Shown: positions 10,914-19,087 of the stretch, in pieces
How positions within the stretch are numbered: position 1 is the stretch's first letter
How the letters are laid out: every line of letters starts with the position of its first letter
Source of the DNA: Enhygromyxa salina
GTDB taxonomy: Bacteria; Myxococcota_A; Polyangia; Nannocystales; Nannocystaceae
Length of the DNA stretch: 64,000 nt
Direction of reading: 5' to 3'
NCBI RefSeq assembly: GCF_002994635.1
Contig: NZ_PVNL01000046.1
Location: 23,795-87,794, forward strand
Made by a program: the position numbers and the translations under genes
Notes under the pieces: generated by a model
The model's database searches: none
The model's input: only the letters and a program-made list of their open reading frames with translations
Told to the model about the DNA's origin: nothing

Positions 10914-10956
10914 CTGATCAGGTCTGATCAGGTCTGATCAAATCTGATCTGATCAG
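10914..10956. repeat. TGATCA tandem repeat between convergent genes
   Basis: The 10-base unit TCTGATCAGG occurs about four times in a row with slight changes (…GTCTGATCAG, GTCTGATCAA, ATCTGATCTGATCAG). Each unit holds the palindrome TGATCA. It fills the 40-base gap between the small membrane protein gene and the convergent gene at 10953. It may act in termination or be a replication-slippage tract. Confidence 0.6.
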
Positions 10957-11894
10957 GGCTGATTCGGCAGCGCGCGCTGGATCGCAATGTGGGTCCCGAC
11001 CGCCGCGGCCGCGGGTACACCCCACAAGATATTGCCGCGGAAGCCGACGAACACCTGCCCGCCCGCAGACACGCGAAATTTCTCGGGGATCTCCTCGCGG
11101 GCGAGCGGCGAGTCGTACTGACCGCCCACGATGATCGCCCCCCAGCCACCAATGTTGAGGCCGATGTCAGCCGTGATGCCGACCGGCGAGCGCCGGGTGC
11201 TGGTGATGTCGTTGTCTTCGCCAACGAGCTTGAAGCTGAGCGCCGAGCTGAACTCGAGCGCGGGCGACCACTTGCCGGTCCCAAACCAGTAGCGCAGCGC
11301 GACGCCCATGTTGCCCCACAGATCCTGGTTGTCGCTGGCGACGATCGCGACCTTGGGACCCAGGCTCAGGCGCGTGAATTTGTAGCTGCCGAGCGTCTGC
11401 ACGTGGGCCGGGAAGTTGAGCCACAGATCGTAGGCGACGCGGGCCGAGTTCCAGTCGAAGAAGGCGCCGTTGACCGAGATGTTGCCCTGCCGCGCTCGGT
11501 AGGCGTAGGCCGTGGTCGCGACCAGCTCGACGCCGAATCCACAGCTGGGATCGGGGATCAGGCAGCGCCACTTGGGCTTGCGGGGCTCGACGCGTGGATC
11601 CGGCGGGACGCCGTAGCGCTCACGCAGCCGATCGATGTCGGCCTCGGTGTAGTAGGGCGGGCCGCTCGGACCCTCCACCGGGGTCACCGTCGCCGAGACG
11701 GCCGGCTCGTCGGGGGGCTCGTCGGGGGGCTCGGCGGCCGGCTCGGCGGCCGGCTCGACTGACGTCGGCGGCTCTGGTTGATCGAGCGGCTCGGGGGCGT
11801 CGGCAGGCGCGGCGTCGGAGGGCGTCGCGTCGGCAGGCGTCGCGTCGGCAGGCGGCGCGAGGCTGAGCCACAGCGGCAGCAGCCAGCCGATCAC
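10953..11894 (-). CDS. Predicted outer-membrane or surface protein (paralogue of 11891-12862)
   Basis: A 313-residue protein with a GTG start that overlaps the upstream stop by 4 bases (GTGA). Signal peptide MIGWLLPLWLSLAPP is followed by a low-complexity Pro/Ala/Asp/Glu region coded by short in-phase DNA repeats (ADATPADATPSDAAPADAP and AAEPAAEPPDEPPDEP). The C-terminal 200 residues alternate aromatic and polar positions (VELVATTAYAYRA, ALRYWFGTGKW, GGWGAIIVGGQYD) as beta-barrel or beta-sandwich surface proteins do. It matches the neighbour 11891-12862 in layout, so the two look like a duplicated, co-expressed pair. Function unknown. Confidence 0.7.
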   Translation of the reverse strand: MIGWLLPLWLSLAPPADATPADATPSDAAPADAPEPLDQPEPPTSVEPAAEPAAEPPDEPPDEPAVSATVTPVEGPSGPPYYTEADIDRLRERYGVPPDPRVEPRKPKWRCLIPDPSCGFGVELVATTAYAYRARQGNISVNGAFFDWNSARVAYDLWLNFPAHVQTLGSYKFTRLSLGPKVAIVASDNQDLWGNMGVALRYWFGTGKWSPALEFSSALSFKLVGEDNDITSTRRSPVGITADIGLNIGGWGAIIVGGQYDSPLAREEIPEKFRVSAGGQVFVGFRGNILWGVPAAAAVGTHIAIQRALPNQP

Positions 11895-12862
11895 AGCGCC
11901 ACCCCCCCAGCCACGAGGCCCAGCACGATCAGGGCGATCATGGGCCCGGTCGCGATCGCGTGACCACGCATGCCCATGAACACGCGGGTGTCACCGTCGA
12001 AGAAGTCGCCCGCCAGGTACACGCCACCCCAACCGCCAAAGCCGAGGCCGAGCTCGGCCTGCGTGCCCCAGTAGCGCCCCGTGAAGTCGAGCACCGAGCT
12101 GTTGGCGGCGCCGAGCGTGAAGTCCACGTGCAGCGCGTTGCGTTTTTGCGAGAGCCACAGCTGGTTGATCAGCCCCACGCGGTAGGTTCGGATCGCGTCG
12201 GTCTCGGCCACGCCGACGTTTGGATCTTCGGGATCGCGGTTGGTCGCGGTGATCGAGCCGGACGCCAGCGACCAGCTGCCGACCGCGCCGACGCCCCACT
12301 TGTGCCAGCGCTTCTTGGCCAGCACGACCGGGCGGAACGTGAACCCGCCGCGGACCCGGAACTGGGTGTAGGGCACGTCGAAGCCGCGCGCGCTGGTGAT
12401 GACGTTGAGGCCGACGCCGACGTCGGCGTCGGCGATCAGCGAGGCCCCGCAGGCGCTGTCTTCGACGAAGCAAAACGTGCCGCCTGCGACCGACGCAAAC
12501 GGGCGGTCGCGATCGGGCCGGTGGGCGTCGCCGGGGAATCGGACCTCGCTGACCGGCTCGGGCTCGTAGAACGGCCCGAAATCTTCGGGGACGATGAAGC
12601 CGACCTCTGGCTTTGGCCGGGGCGCGACGACGACGGGCGGCGGCCCGGACTCGTCTTCGGGCGGCGGCGCCTCGGTGTGGGTTGGGAGCGGCGCGAGGGC
12701 CCCGAATCCACCCGACGATCCGTCGTTGGGATCAGGCTCGGCGTTGGGGTCGACCTCGAGCTCACCGAACTCGCTGTCACTCGGCTGGTCTCTCGAGCTT
12801 GGCTCGACCGGCGTCTCCGGCGGAGCGAGCATGAGCGAGAGGCTGAGCAGTGGCGCGAGCAA
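11891..12862 (-). CDS. Predicted outer-membrane or surface protein (paralogue of 10953-11894)
   Basis: A 323-residue protein with a TTG start at 12862 and a GGGGGA ribosome site 8-9 bases upstream. It has the same plan as its downstream neighbour: signal peptide (MLAPLLSLSLMLAPP), acidic/Pro-rich linker (about 20-95), then a beta-rich C-terminal part including CFVEDSACGASLIADADVGVG and GGWGGVYLAGDFFDGDTRVF. The final GGWG…GDFFDGD segment aligns with GGWG…GGQYDS in the neighbour. The stop overlaps the next start, so translation is coupled. Probably a cell-envelope pair of unknown function. Confidence 0.7.
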   Translation of the reverse strand: MLAPLLSLSLMLAPPETPVEPSSRDQPSDSEFGELEVDPNAEPDPNDGSSGGFGALAPLPTHTEAPPPEDESGPPPVVVAPRPKPEVGFIVPEDFGPFYEPEPVSEVRFPGDAHRPDRDRPFASVAGGTFCFVEDSACGASLIADADVGVGLNVITSARGFDVPYTQFRVRGGFTFRPVVLAKKRWHKWGVGAVGSWSLASGSITATNRDPEDPNVGVAETDAIRTYRVGLINQLWLSQKRNALHVDFTLGAANSSVLDFTGRYWGTQAELGLGFGGWGGVYLAGDFFDGDTRVFMGMRGHAIATGPMIALIVLGLVAGGVAL

Positions 12863-13006
12863 GATCGTGGTCCCCCGATCGGGTCGGATCCGAGCGGCCG
12901 GGGGATACTACAGGATCTGGCGGCTCTGGGCACAGCCGGTCGAGATCCCGACCCCTGTCGAGCGCGGGCCAGGTCTCGAAGCTCGCGCGTGAGCGGCCCA
13001 TCGAGC

Positions 13007-13855
13007 TCAGATCAGCGCGACGGCGAGCAACACGCCCCCGCCGGACTCGAGCGCCTGAGCGCTGGCCTGGTCGGCGCGGTCGATCGCGGCGCTGCCGGGC
13101 TCCTCGCCGCCAACTTGGGCCACGCCGAGGCCGACGCGGTTCAGCTCGATGCCCGCGAGCCGGGTCCGCACTCGGGTCGCCACGATCTCGCCGCCCGCGA
13201 GCGGGGTGTGGGGGAGCACGAAGATCCAGTGCCGCAGGTCCGCGCAGCCGAGATCGTCGACGCCGCGGACACAGCCGATCAAGGTCTCACCGACCGTCTG
13301 AACCAGCTCGTCGTCGTGCGCCTCGGATCCCGCTGGCATCTCGATCTGGACCGAGATGCACGACACGTCGTGCTTGTAGCGGCGGCCTCGCATCAGGGCT
13401 TCTTCGAGCCGGCCGTTGAGCTCGGGCATCGAGCGGATCCTCGAGCGCTGGGGCTGGCGTTGGCGCTGGGCCAGCTGGGCTTCGAGGTCGTCGATCTCGC
13501 GGTTGAGACGAACCTGCCCGCGACGCAGCCGGGCCTCGCTGCTGCGGTCGACGAGGACCAGCACGCCGCCAGCTGCACCGCCGACGTCGGGCACGTAGGC
13601 AGCGGCGAGCTCGTGGCCGACTCCATCGGCGCCGACGTGGCGAAACACGGGCGTCTGCGCGTCGACGGCCGCGCGCAGCTGATCGAGGGCCGGGAGCTCC
13701 TCGATCAACGCGGACGGCAGCTGCCCCGCGACACGCGGGGGCGCGCCAGCCAGGGCCAAGAACCCAGGCGACGCCGCGTCGATCGTGCCGTCCGCACGGA
13801 TCACGCAGCACCCCCCTCCGGTCGCATCGATTAGCCTGTGCAGCTCTGCGCTCAT
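13007..13855 (-). CDS. PAS domain protein with degenerate GGDEF/cyclase-like C-terminus
   Basis: A 282-residue cytoplasmic protein. Residues 1-105 read as a PAS sensor (GGGCCVIRADGTIDAASPGFLALAG; later GVLVLVDRSSEARLRR). A helical linker (about 106-140) follows. Residues 145-280 resemble a nucleotide-cyclase fold: ALMRGRRYKHDVSCISVQIEM matches the start of GGDEF domains, but the GG[DE]EF loop is replaced by DLRHWIFVLPHT, so diguanylate cyclase activity is unlikely. It is probably a signalling adaptor or nucleotide-binding sensor. It stands alone, 79 bases from the downstream permease start on the same strand. Confidence 0.65.
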   Translation of the reverse strand: MSAELHRLIDATGGGCCVIRADGTIDAASPGFLALAGAPPRVAGQLPSALIEELPALDQLRAAVDAQTPVFRHVGADGVGHELAAAYVPDVGGAAGGVLVLVDRSSEARLRRGQVRLNREIDDLEAQLAQRQRQPQRSRIRSMPELNGRLEEALMRGRRYKHDVSCISVQIEMPAGSEAHDDELVQTVGETLIGCVRGVDDLGCADLRHWIFVLPHTPLAGGEIVATRVRTRLAGIELNRVGLGVAQVGGEEPGSAAIDRADQASAQALESGGGVLLAVALI

Positions 13856-13934
13856 GGCCGGCAGCGTAGCCCAGACGAGCGGGCCTTGGCGCGATCCATT
13901 ACGCGCCCGCGCGAACTCGCGCCACGCTTCTGAA

Positions 13935-15482
13935 TCACTCGGCGTCGGCCGACTCGCGCCTGTCGAGGTGCGGCACGAACGGGATCAACACCATCATCGG
14001 GATCGTGGCCAGGAACGTGAACCCGAAGTAGGTCGCAAACCCGAGCGCGTCGGCCAAAAACCCGCTGAGCACCCCGGCGACCGTGAAGCTCACGCTCATC
14101 AGCGCGCTGACGATCGCAAAGTGGCCAGCCTTGTGGCGAGGGTCGCAGGTCCGCATCAGGTAGACCATGAACGCCGCGGTCCCCAGCCCGGAGCCGAAAT
14201 TCTCGGCGGCCAGCACCGCGGTCACGATCGTATCGGAGGTGGCGCCCGGGTCGGTGCTCATCGCCAGGCCCATGTACAGCAGGTTGAGCAAATTTTGCGC
14301 GAGCACGAACGGCCAGATCCACCGGCGGAGTCCGTCGCGGGCGATCAGGCGACCGCCGATGATCGTCCCCAGCAGCATCGCGATGGTCCCGGCCCCGCCC
14401 TGCATGGCCGCGTAGGACTCGAGCTCGAGCCCGACGACGTCGTCGAAGAACGGCCAGCTCATCTTGAGCAGGAACGACTCGCCGGTTCGAAACAGCAGCA
14501 CGAAGGCCAGCATCAAGCCGATCTTGGGTTGCTCGAGGAAGCTGACGAAGGTGCTGGCGTAGCTCGACAGCCCCGCCTCGCCCGCCTCGCCCGCGGTCCT
14601 CATGCGCCGACGCAGGGCCGGGAGCGCGGCGAGCAAGGCCAACAAGCTCGCGAGCAGGGCGATCCCGATCCACCCGCCGACGCTGATCTTGGTCAGCCAC
14701 GCGGGCGCGAGGCTCCGCCAGGCAGCCAGCAGCTGGGTGCCCACCGCCCACGAGCGCTCGAGCCCGTACAGGAGCGTCGCCGCGAGCAAGAACGGCAGCG
14801 TCCGCCAGCTCGCGAGCTTGGCCAGGGTCGTCCACGGCCGCCGCCGGGTCTCGCGATCGGGCAACAACCAGGTGTGGATCCCCAGCAGCAGCGCCATCAC
14901 CAGCGCAGCCCCGAGCAGCCCCGCCGTCCATCCGAGCAGCGCACACAGGGCGATCAGCGGCCCCTTGACCAGCAGCCCGGCCACCTTGTAGGCGGCCGCG
15001 CGGTAGCCGACGAAGGTCGACTGATCCCGCTCGGACAGCAGCTCGAGGTAGTAGCCGTCGATCGCAATGTCGTGGGTGGCCGACAGCACGGCCAGCAGCA
15101 AGAACCCGGCCGCGAGCGCGGGCAGCGACGCCGAGCCGGCTGCGGCGAGCAGCCCGAGCAGCACGATCACGATCGTGATCGCGACCTCGCTCGCCAGCAG
15201 CCAGCGACGCTTGGTCTCGTAGTCGTCGACGAACGGACCCCACAAGAATTTGAGGTTCCACGGCAAGTGAAACAGCGAGGTCAGCCCCACCACCTGCAGC
15301 GACGCGCCGAGCTCCTTGAACAGGATGTCGGCCAGGTTGTTGACGATCGAGTAGGGGTAGCCCTCGGCGAAGTAGGTCGTCGACACCCACGCGTGCGCGC
15401 GACGCAAGCCGGTGGGCGCGGGCGCGGGTGCCTGTCCTGAACCTGTGAGCTCGTCGTTCACGCCCTCCGCGGGGGCTCGCAC
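13935..15482 (-). CDS. AmpG-like MFS permease
   Basis: A 515-residue multi-pass membrane protein (12-14 predicted helices). The segment after helix 1 (STTYFAEGYPYSIVN, then GLTSLFHLPWNLKFLWGPFVDDYE) is the conserved start of the AmpG/PAT family, whose best known member imports anhydro-muropeptides for peptidoglycan recycling. DIAIDGYYLELL in helix 4-5 is also family-typical. A GTG start at 15482 with GCGAGGG upstream is used; a second GTG at 15461 is possible. Myxobacterial genomes carry several such permeases, so the actual substrate could differ from muropeptides. Confidence 0.78.
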   Translation of the reverse strand: MRAPAEGVNDELTGSGQAPAPAPTGLRRAHAWVSTTYFAEGYPYSIVNNLADILFKELGASLQVVGLTSLFHLPWNLKFLWGPFVDDYETKRRWLLASEVAITIVIVLLGLLAAAGSASLPALAAGFLLLAVLSATHDIAIDGYYLELLSERDQSTFVGYRAAAYKVAGLLVKGPLIALCALLGWTAGLLGAALVMALLLGIHTWLLPDRETRRRPWTTLAKLASWRTLPFLLAATLLYGLERSWAVGTQLLAAWRSLAPAWLTKISVGGWIGIALLASLLALLAALPALRRRMRTAGEAGEAGLSSYASTFVSFLEQPKIGLMLAFVLLFRTGESFLLKMSWPFFDDVVGLELESYAAMQGGAGTIAMLLGTIIGGRLIARDGLRRWIWPFVLAQNLLNLLYMGLAMSTDPGATSDTIVTAVLAAENFGSGLGTAAFMVYLMRTCDPRHKAGHFAIVSALMSVSFTVAGVLSGFLADALGFATYFGFTFLATIPMMVLIPFVPHLDRRESADAE

Positions 15483-15506
15483 CCCTCGCAGGGGCTACCA
15501 CGAAGC

Positions 15507-16973
15507 TCAACCGGCTCGTAGTTTCCGGCGCAGCGCGGCCTGTCCCGCGGCGATCGCCAGGACCAGCGCGGCGGCGGCGGCTCCGAGCGCGGGCCGATCA
15601 AAGGCTGGGGCCTCGTGCCAGGCCAGGAAGTGCCGCCAGACCAACAGCGTCGAGGCCAGCGCCAGCGCGGCAAGGGCCCCGCGGACCAGCGGGGTCGCGC
15701 GGGCCCAGGCGAGCCCGAGCCCGAGCGCGGCGAACGGGAGCAGCGGGATCAAGTAGCGGTGGTCTTCGGTGTTGCCACCAAACGGCGTGCGGTGCAGGGC
15801 CAGCATCACGATCCACGGCGAGAAGCCTGCGAGCGCGCGGATGACCGCGACCCGGGTCCGCGCCGTCGGGTCGCTCGAGCCGCGCTCGCGCCAGGCGATC
15901 AGCGGCACCGCGAGCAGCCCCGCCAGCGCGATCGGTGACTGGGCGAGCAGCCCCGCGCCGCGGCCGAGGCCCCACAGCGTCCAGATCCCGTCGAAGAAAT
16001 TACCCGAGAAGGTCGAGCCGCGCTCGCGCGCGAACTCGAAGTTTTGCTGGTGGTCGTAGCCAACCTCGAGCACGCCGCCGAACGCCGCGTGGTGGTACGC
16101 GAGGGTCGCGACCACGACCGGGGCGGTGCCAAGCAACACCGCTGGCCACGCGCGGAAGTTGATCGCCAGCAAGCTCGCGGGGACGATCGCCAGCAGCAGC
16201 AGGTAGTCACACGAGATCGCCCACGCGCCCGCGAACCCGGTCAGCGCGCCGATCACCGCACGGCGTCGCGCGGCCCCGGCCGCGGGTCGGTCGTGGTCCG
16301 CGGCGAGCACCACGACGCCCAGCAAGAACCCCGCGACCGCCGTCGCGGCGCTGACGTGAGAGTAGAGCGCGCTCGAGTAGGGGCCCCACGCCGAGCCCAG
16401 GCCCAGGCACGACAGCGCGAACAGTCGCGGGCCGAGCCCCGCGAGCGACTCGTCAAACCGGCGCAGCATGGCCGCGACGAACAGCAGCCCGACCACCCCC
16501 ACCAGCGCCGCGTGGATCGAGATCGCCAGCGAGGTCCCGATCAGCTTGGCGAGCTGCGGGCCGGCGACCCGAGCTCCCGCGCTCCGCTTCGCGTAGGTCG
16601 CGATGTAGGGGCCGGCGGCGGGCAGCGGCTCGACCGGACGGTTGGCCTGGGCCTGTCGCATCGCTCGCTCGAACATCGCGGGGTCGAGCTGGTCGCCGAT
16701 GAAGACCCCAGCCAGGGCCGCGAAGGCCGTGCCGGGAGGACGGTCGGAGTAGGTGTGACCGCCGCGTTGGGCGAGATCGACCTCCAGCGTCAGCGCGCGA
16801 TCGGGATCGATCTGCGTGTGTCCGCGGAGCACCAGCGCGCGGGCCAGGGCCAGGTGTGATCCGTCGTTGCTGCTCAGCAGGCCCGAGCTGTTGGCGAGCC
16901 ACACGAACACCAGCAGCGCGAGCAGGGCTGGCAGGCGCCACGGTCGATCGAGATCTGGTTGGTCTGCGTTCAT
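15507..16973 (-). CDS. Membrane glycosyltransferase, GT39/PMT-like
   Basis: A 488-residue polytopic protein. The first helix (LLALLVFVWLANSSGLL) is followed by an extracytoplasmic loop with NDGSHLALARALV and SDRPPGTAFAAL, the position and acidic character expected for the catalytic loop of GT-C (dolichyl/polyprenyl-phosphate sugar) transferases. About ten further hydrophobic helices follow. I chose the ATG at 16973; an upstream start at 17096 would add 41 basic, non-membrane residues that read through the AT-rich promoter zone. It likely transfers a lipid-linked sugar outside the inner membrane. Acceptor unknown. Confidence 0.65.
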   Translation of the reverse strand: MNADQPDLDRPWRLPALLALLVFVWLANSSGLLSSNDGSHLALARALVLRGHTQIDPDRALTLEVDLAQRGGHTYSDRPPGTAFAALAGVFIGDQLDPAMFERAMRQAQANRPVEPLPAAGPYIATYAKRSAGARVAGPQLAKLIGTSLAISIHAALVGVVGLLFVAAMLRRFDESLAGLGPRLFALSCLGLGSAWGPYSSALYSHVSAATAVAGFLLGVVVLAADHDRPAAGAARRRAVIGALTGFAGAWAISCDYLLLLAIVPASLLAINFRAWPAVLLGTAPVVVATLAYHHAAFGGVLEVGYDHQQNFEFARERGSTFSGNFFDGIWTLWGLGRGAGLLAQSPIALAGLLAVPLIAWRERGSSDPTARTRVAVIRALAGFSPWIVMLALHRTPFGGNTEDHRYLIPLLPFAALGLGLAWARATPLVRGALAALALASTLLVWRHFLAWHEAPAFDRPALGAAAAALVLAIAAGQAALRRKLRAG

Positions 16974-17295
16974 CGGCCGCGCTCGCAGATCTGTCACAGG
17001 CCGCTCGCGGTGCTCACCGGCCCCAGTATGCCTGCGAAAATTGAGCGTTTTTGTCCTGGAGACTTGGCGTGACCTGCGGACCCTCGCGCGGCTCACAATT
17101 CGGTCGGCTCGCGCAAATTTTTTTTCGAGCGCGAGCTCGCGGACGCCTGACCAAGCGTCCCGGATCGACCCACTAGAGGGCGTCGCAAACCTCCCCAGTC
17201 CGCGCTCGGTCCCCGCGCAGCCCCGTCGAGCGGCGCGGGAGCTGGCGCGATGGGTTTAATCGCTGCGCGACGGCGAAGATCGTTATCGTGCTCGC
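16974..17295. promoter_or_regulatory. Divergent intergenic region with palindrome and T-tract
   Basis: This spacer between the GT39-like gene and the DASS transporter gene has a T8 run at about 17118-17125, immediately followed by the perfect 12-base palindrome CGCGAGCTCGCG at 17130-17141. An A/T tract next to a palindrome in a 70% GC genome suggests a promoter with an operator. No coding sequence is convincing here. Confidence 0.45.
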
Positions 17296-18852
17296 GTGAC
17301 CGAGGGAGCCGACGCGCGAGCCCCAGCGATCCGGACCAGCGACGCCGAGGCTCGCTTCGATCGCACCCGCGCGAGGGTGGGGTTGGTGCTCGCGCCGCTG
17401 GCGCTGATCGTCCTGCTGTCGGTCCCGATGCCCGGCTCGAGCCCGGCCGCCCAGCGCGTGCTCGCGATCGCCGGCATGACCGTCGTGCTGTGGATCTCCG
17501 AGGCGATCCCGCTCGCGGTCTCAGCCCTGCTCGCGCCCGCGCTCGCGGTGATGATGGACGTGGCTCCGGCGCAGCAGGTCTTCGCCCCGTTCGCGCATCC
17601 GCTGATCTTCATGTTCATCGGCGGCTTCATCCTGGCCGAGGCGCTGTCCGTGCACGGCTTCGACCGACGTGCGGCGCTGTGGCTGCTGACGCGGAAATTC
17701 GTGCGGGGATCGCCTGCACGATCGATGGTCGTCGTCGCAGTCACCGCGTTCGGGTTCTCGATGTGGATCAACAACACGGCGACCACGGCCATGATGATCC
17801 CGATCGCGGTCGGCTTGTGCACGAGCATTCGCAAGCTGTGCCCCGCGGACCCCGAGGTCCTCGCCAAGCAGCGCCGGTTCGAAGAGGGCATGTTGATCTC
17901 GCTGGCCAGCGCCGCCTCGATTGGGGGTCTGTGCACCCCAATCGGCACGGCCCCCAACATGATCGCGGTCGCCGAGCTCGAGCACTTCGCCGGCGTGCGC
18001 ATCGATTTTCTGCAGTGGATGAGCTTCGCCGTGCCGGTCAGCGTCGCGTCGCTGATCGTCATGCTGATCCTCGCGCGGCGCCGATGGCCGCCCGCGCTCG
18101 ACTACGTGGAGGGCCTGACCGACTCGGTCGCGCGCGAGCTGGCCGCGCTGGGCCCGATGAGCCGAGCCGAGCGGCGGGCGGTCTGTGTATTTGGTGTTGC
18201 GCTGATCGGGTGGTTGACGCCTTCGTTGCTCAGGCTCGCGCTCGGCGAAGCCGCGCTGGCGACGGCCTGGGCCCAGCGGGCCTTGCCCGAAGGTGTTGTC
18301 GCCATGATCGCGGCCAGTTTGTTGTTTGTGGTCCCGTCGGACCCGCGCGCACGAGGCGACGCACCCGCGCTGATGACCTGGGCGAGCGCGACCAAGATCG
18401 ACTGGGGAACCGTGTTCTTGTTGGGGGGTGGGCTGGCGCTCGGCGGCTTGGCGACCGACACGGGGCTCGCGGGCTCGATCGGGACCGCGGTCGACGCGGG
18501 GCTCGGTCAGAACGCCGCTCCGTTCCTGGTGCTGCTGGTGATCACGGCGGTCGTCATCACCCTCACCGAGCTGGTCAGCAACACGGCGACGGTCAGCATG
18601 CTGCTGCCGATCATCATCCCGCTCGGTGCTCAGGCTGGCGGAGATCCGGTCCCGTTGGTGCTCACGGCCACGTTCGCCGCGAGCTTCGCGTTCATGCTCC
18701 CCGTTGCGACGCCACCCAACGCGATCGCGTATGGCACCGGGCTCGTGCGACTGCCGAGCATGGTCAGCTTCGGCGCGCGCCTCAACCTCCTGGGTCTGGT
18801 GCTGCTCGTCGCCGCTGGGGCTTGGTTGCTGCCCGCGATCCGGATGTTGTGA
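17296..18852 (+). CDS. DASS-family sodium:dicarboxylate/sulfate-type symporter
   Basis: A 518-residue membrane protein with about 11 transmembrane helices. The family markers are SEAIPLAVSALLAPAL near residue 60, the first substrate/sodium motif INNTATTAMMIP (about 155-166) and its internal-repeat counterpart SNTATVSMLLPI (about 415-426), as in CitT/VcINDY-type carriers. It should move a di- or tricarboxylate (or sulfate-like anion) inward with sodium. The nearest downstream genes are a ThDP enzyme and citrate-synthase-like proteins, so a carboxylate substrate is attractive, but the 235-base gap makes co-transcription uncertain. Confidence 0.85.
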   Translation: MTEGADARAPAIRTSDAEARFDRTRARVGLVLAPLALIVLLSVPMPGSSPAAQRVLAIAGMTVVLWISEAIPLAVSALLAPALAVMMDVAPAQQVFAPFAHPLIFMFIGGFILAEALSVHGFDRRAALWLLTRKFVRGSPARSMVVVAVTAFGFSMWINNTATTAMMIPIAVGLCTSIRKLCPADPEVLAKQRRFEEGMLISLASAASIGGLCTPIGTAPNMIAVAELEHFAGVRIDFLQWMSFAVPVSVASLIVMLILARRRWPPALDYVEGLTDSVARELAALGPMSRAERRAVCVFGVALIGWLTPSLLRLALGEAALATAWAQRALPEGVVAMIAASLLFVVPSDPRARGDAPALMTWASATKIDWGTVFLLGGGLALGGLATDTGLAGSIGTAVDAGLGQNAAPFLVLLVITAVVITLTELVSNTATVSMLLPIIIPLGAQAGGDPVPLVLTATFAASFAFMLPVATPPNAIAYGTGLVRLPSMVSFGARLNLLGLVLLVAAGAWLLPAIRML

Positions 18853-19087
18853 GTGACGCGTCGCCACGCTCGATTTCGATCTGCGCGGTCGCGAAGTGCG
18901 ACTCTGAACACACACCAGCGCCGAAGGTCCTACACCATAAAATGTGGTCAATGCAGGTGTGGCGATTTGCCCCACGCGAACAGTTGCTGGTCATTCCCAA
19001 CAGAAAGCGATAGCATCCCGATATCCGGCGCGTAGCGGCAACCTGTGGCCGTACAGTCGCCTGGTCGCGTAAGGACGGAGAGATCCG

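Noticed and set aside
10914..10956. TGATCA repeat as an att or replication-origin (iteron) site
   Set aside because: There is no integrase, Rep or DnaA-like gene nearby, and the tract sits in a normal convergent gap.
17521..18975. 484-codon minus-strand frame opposite the DASS transporter
   Set aside because: It is rich in Arg/Gln/His/Asp with no hydrophobic core, whereas the plus frame has the paired SNT motifs.
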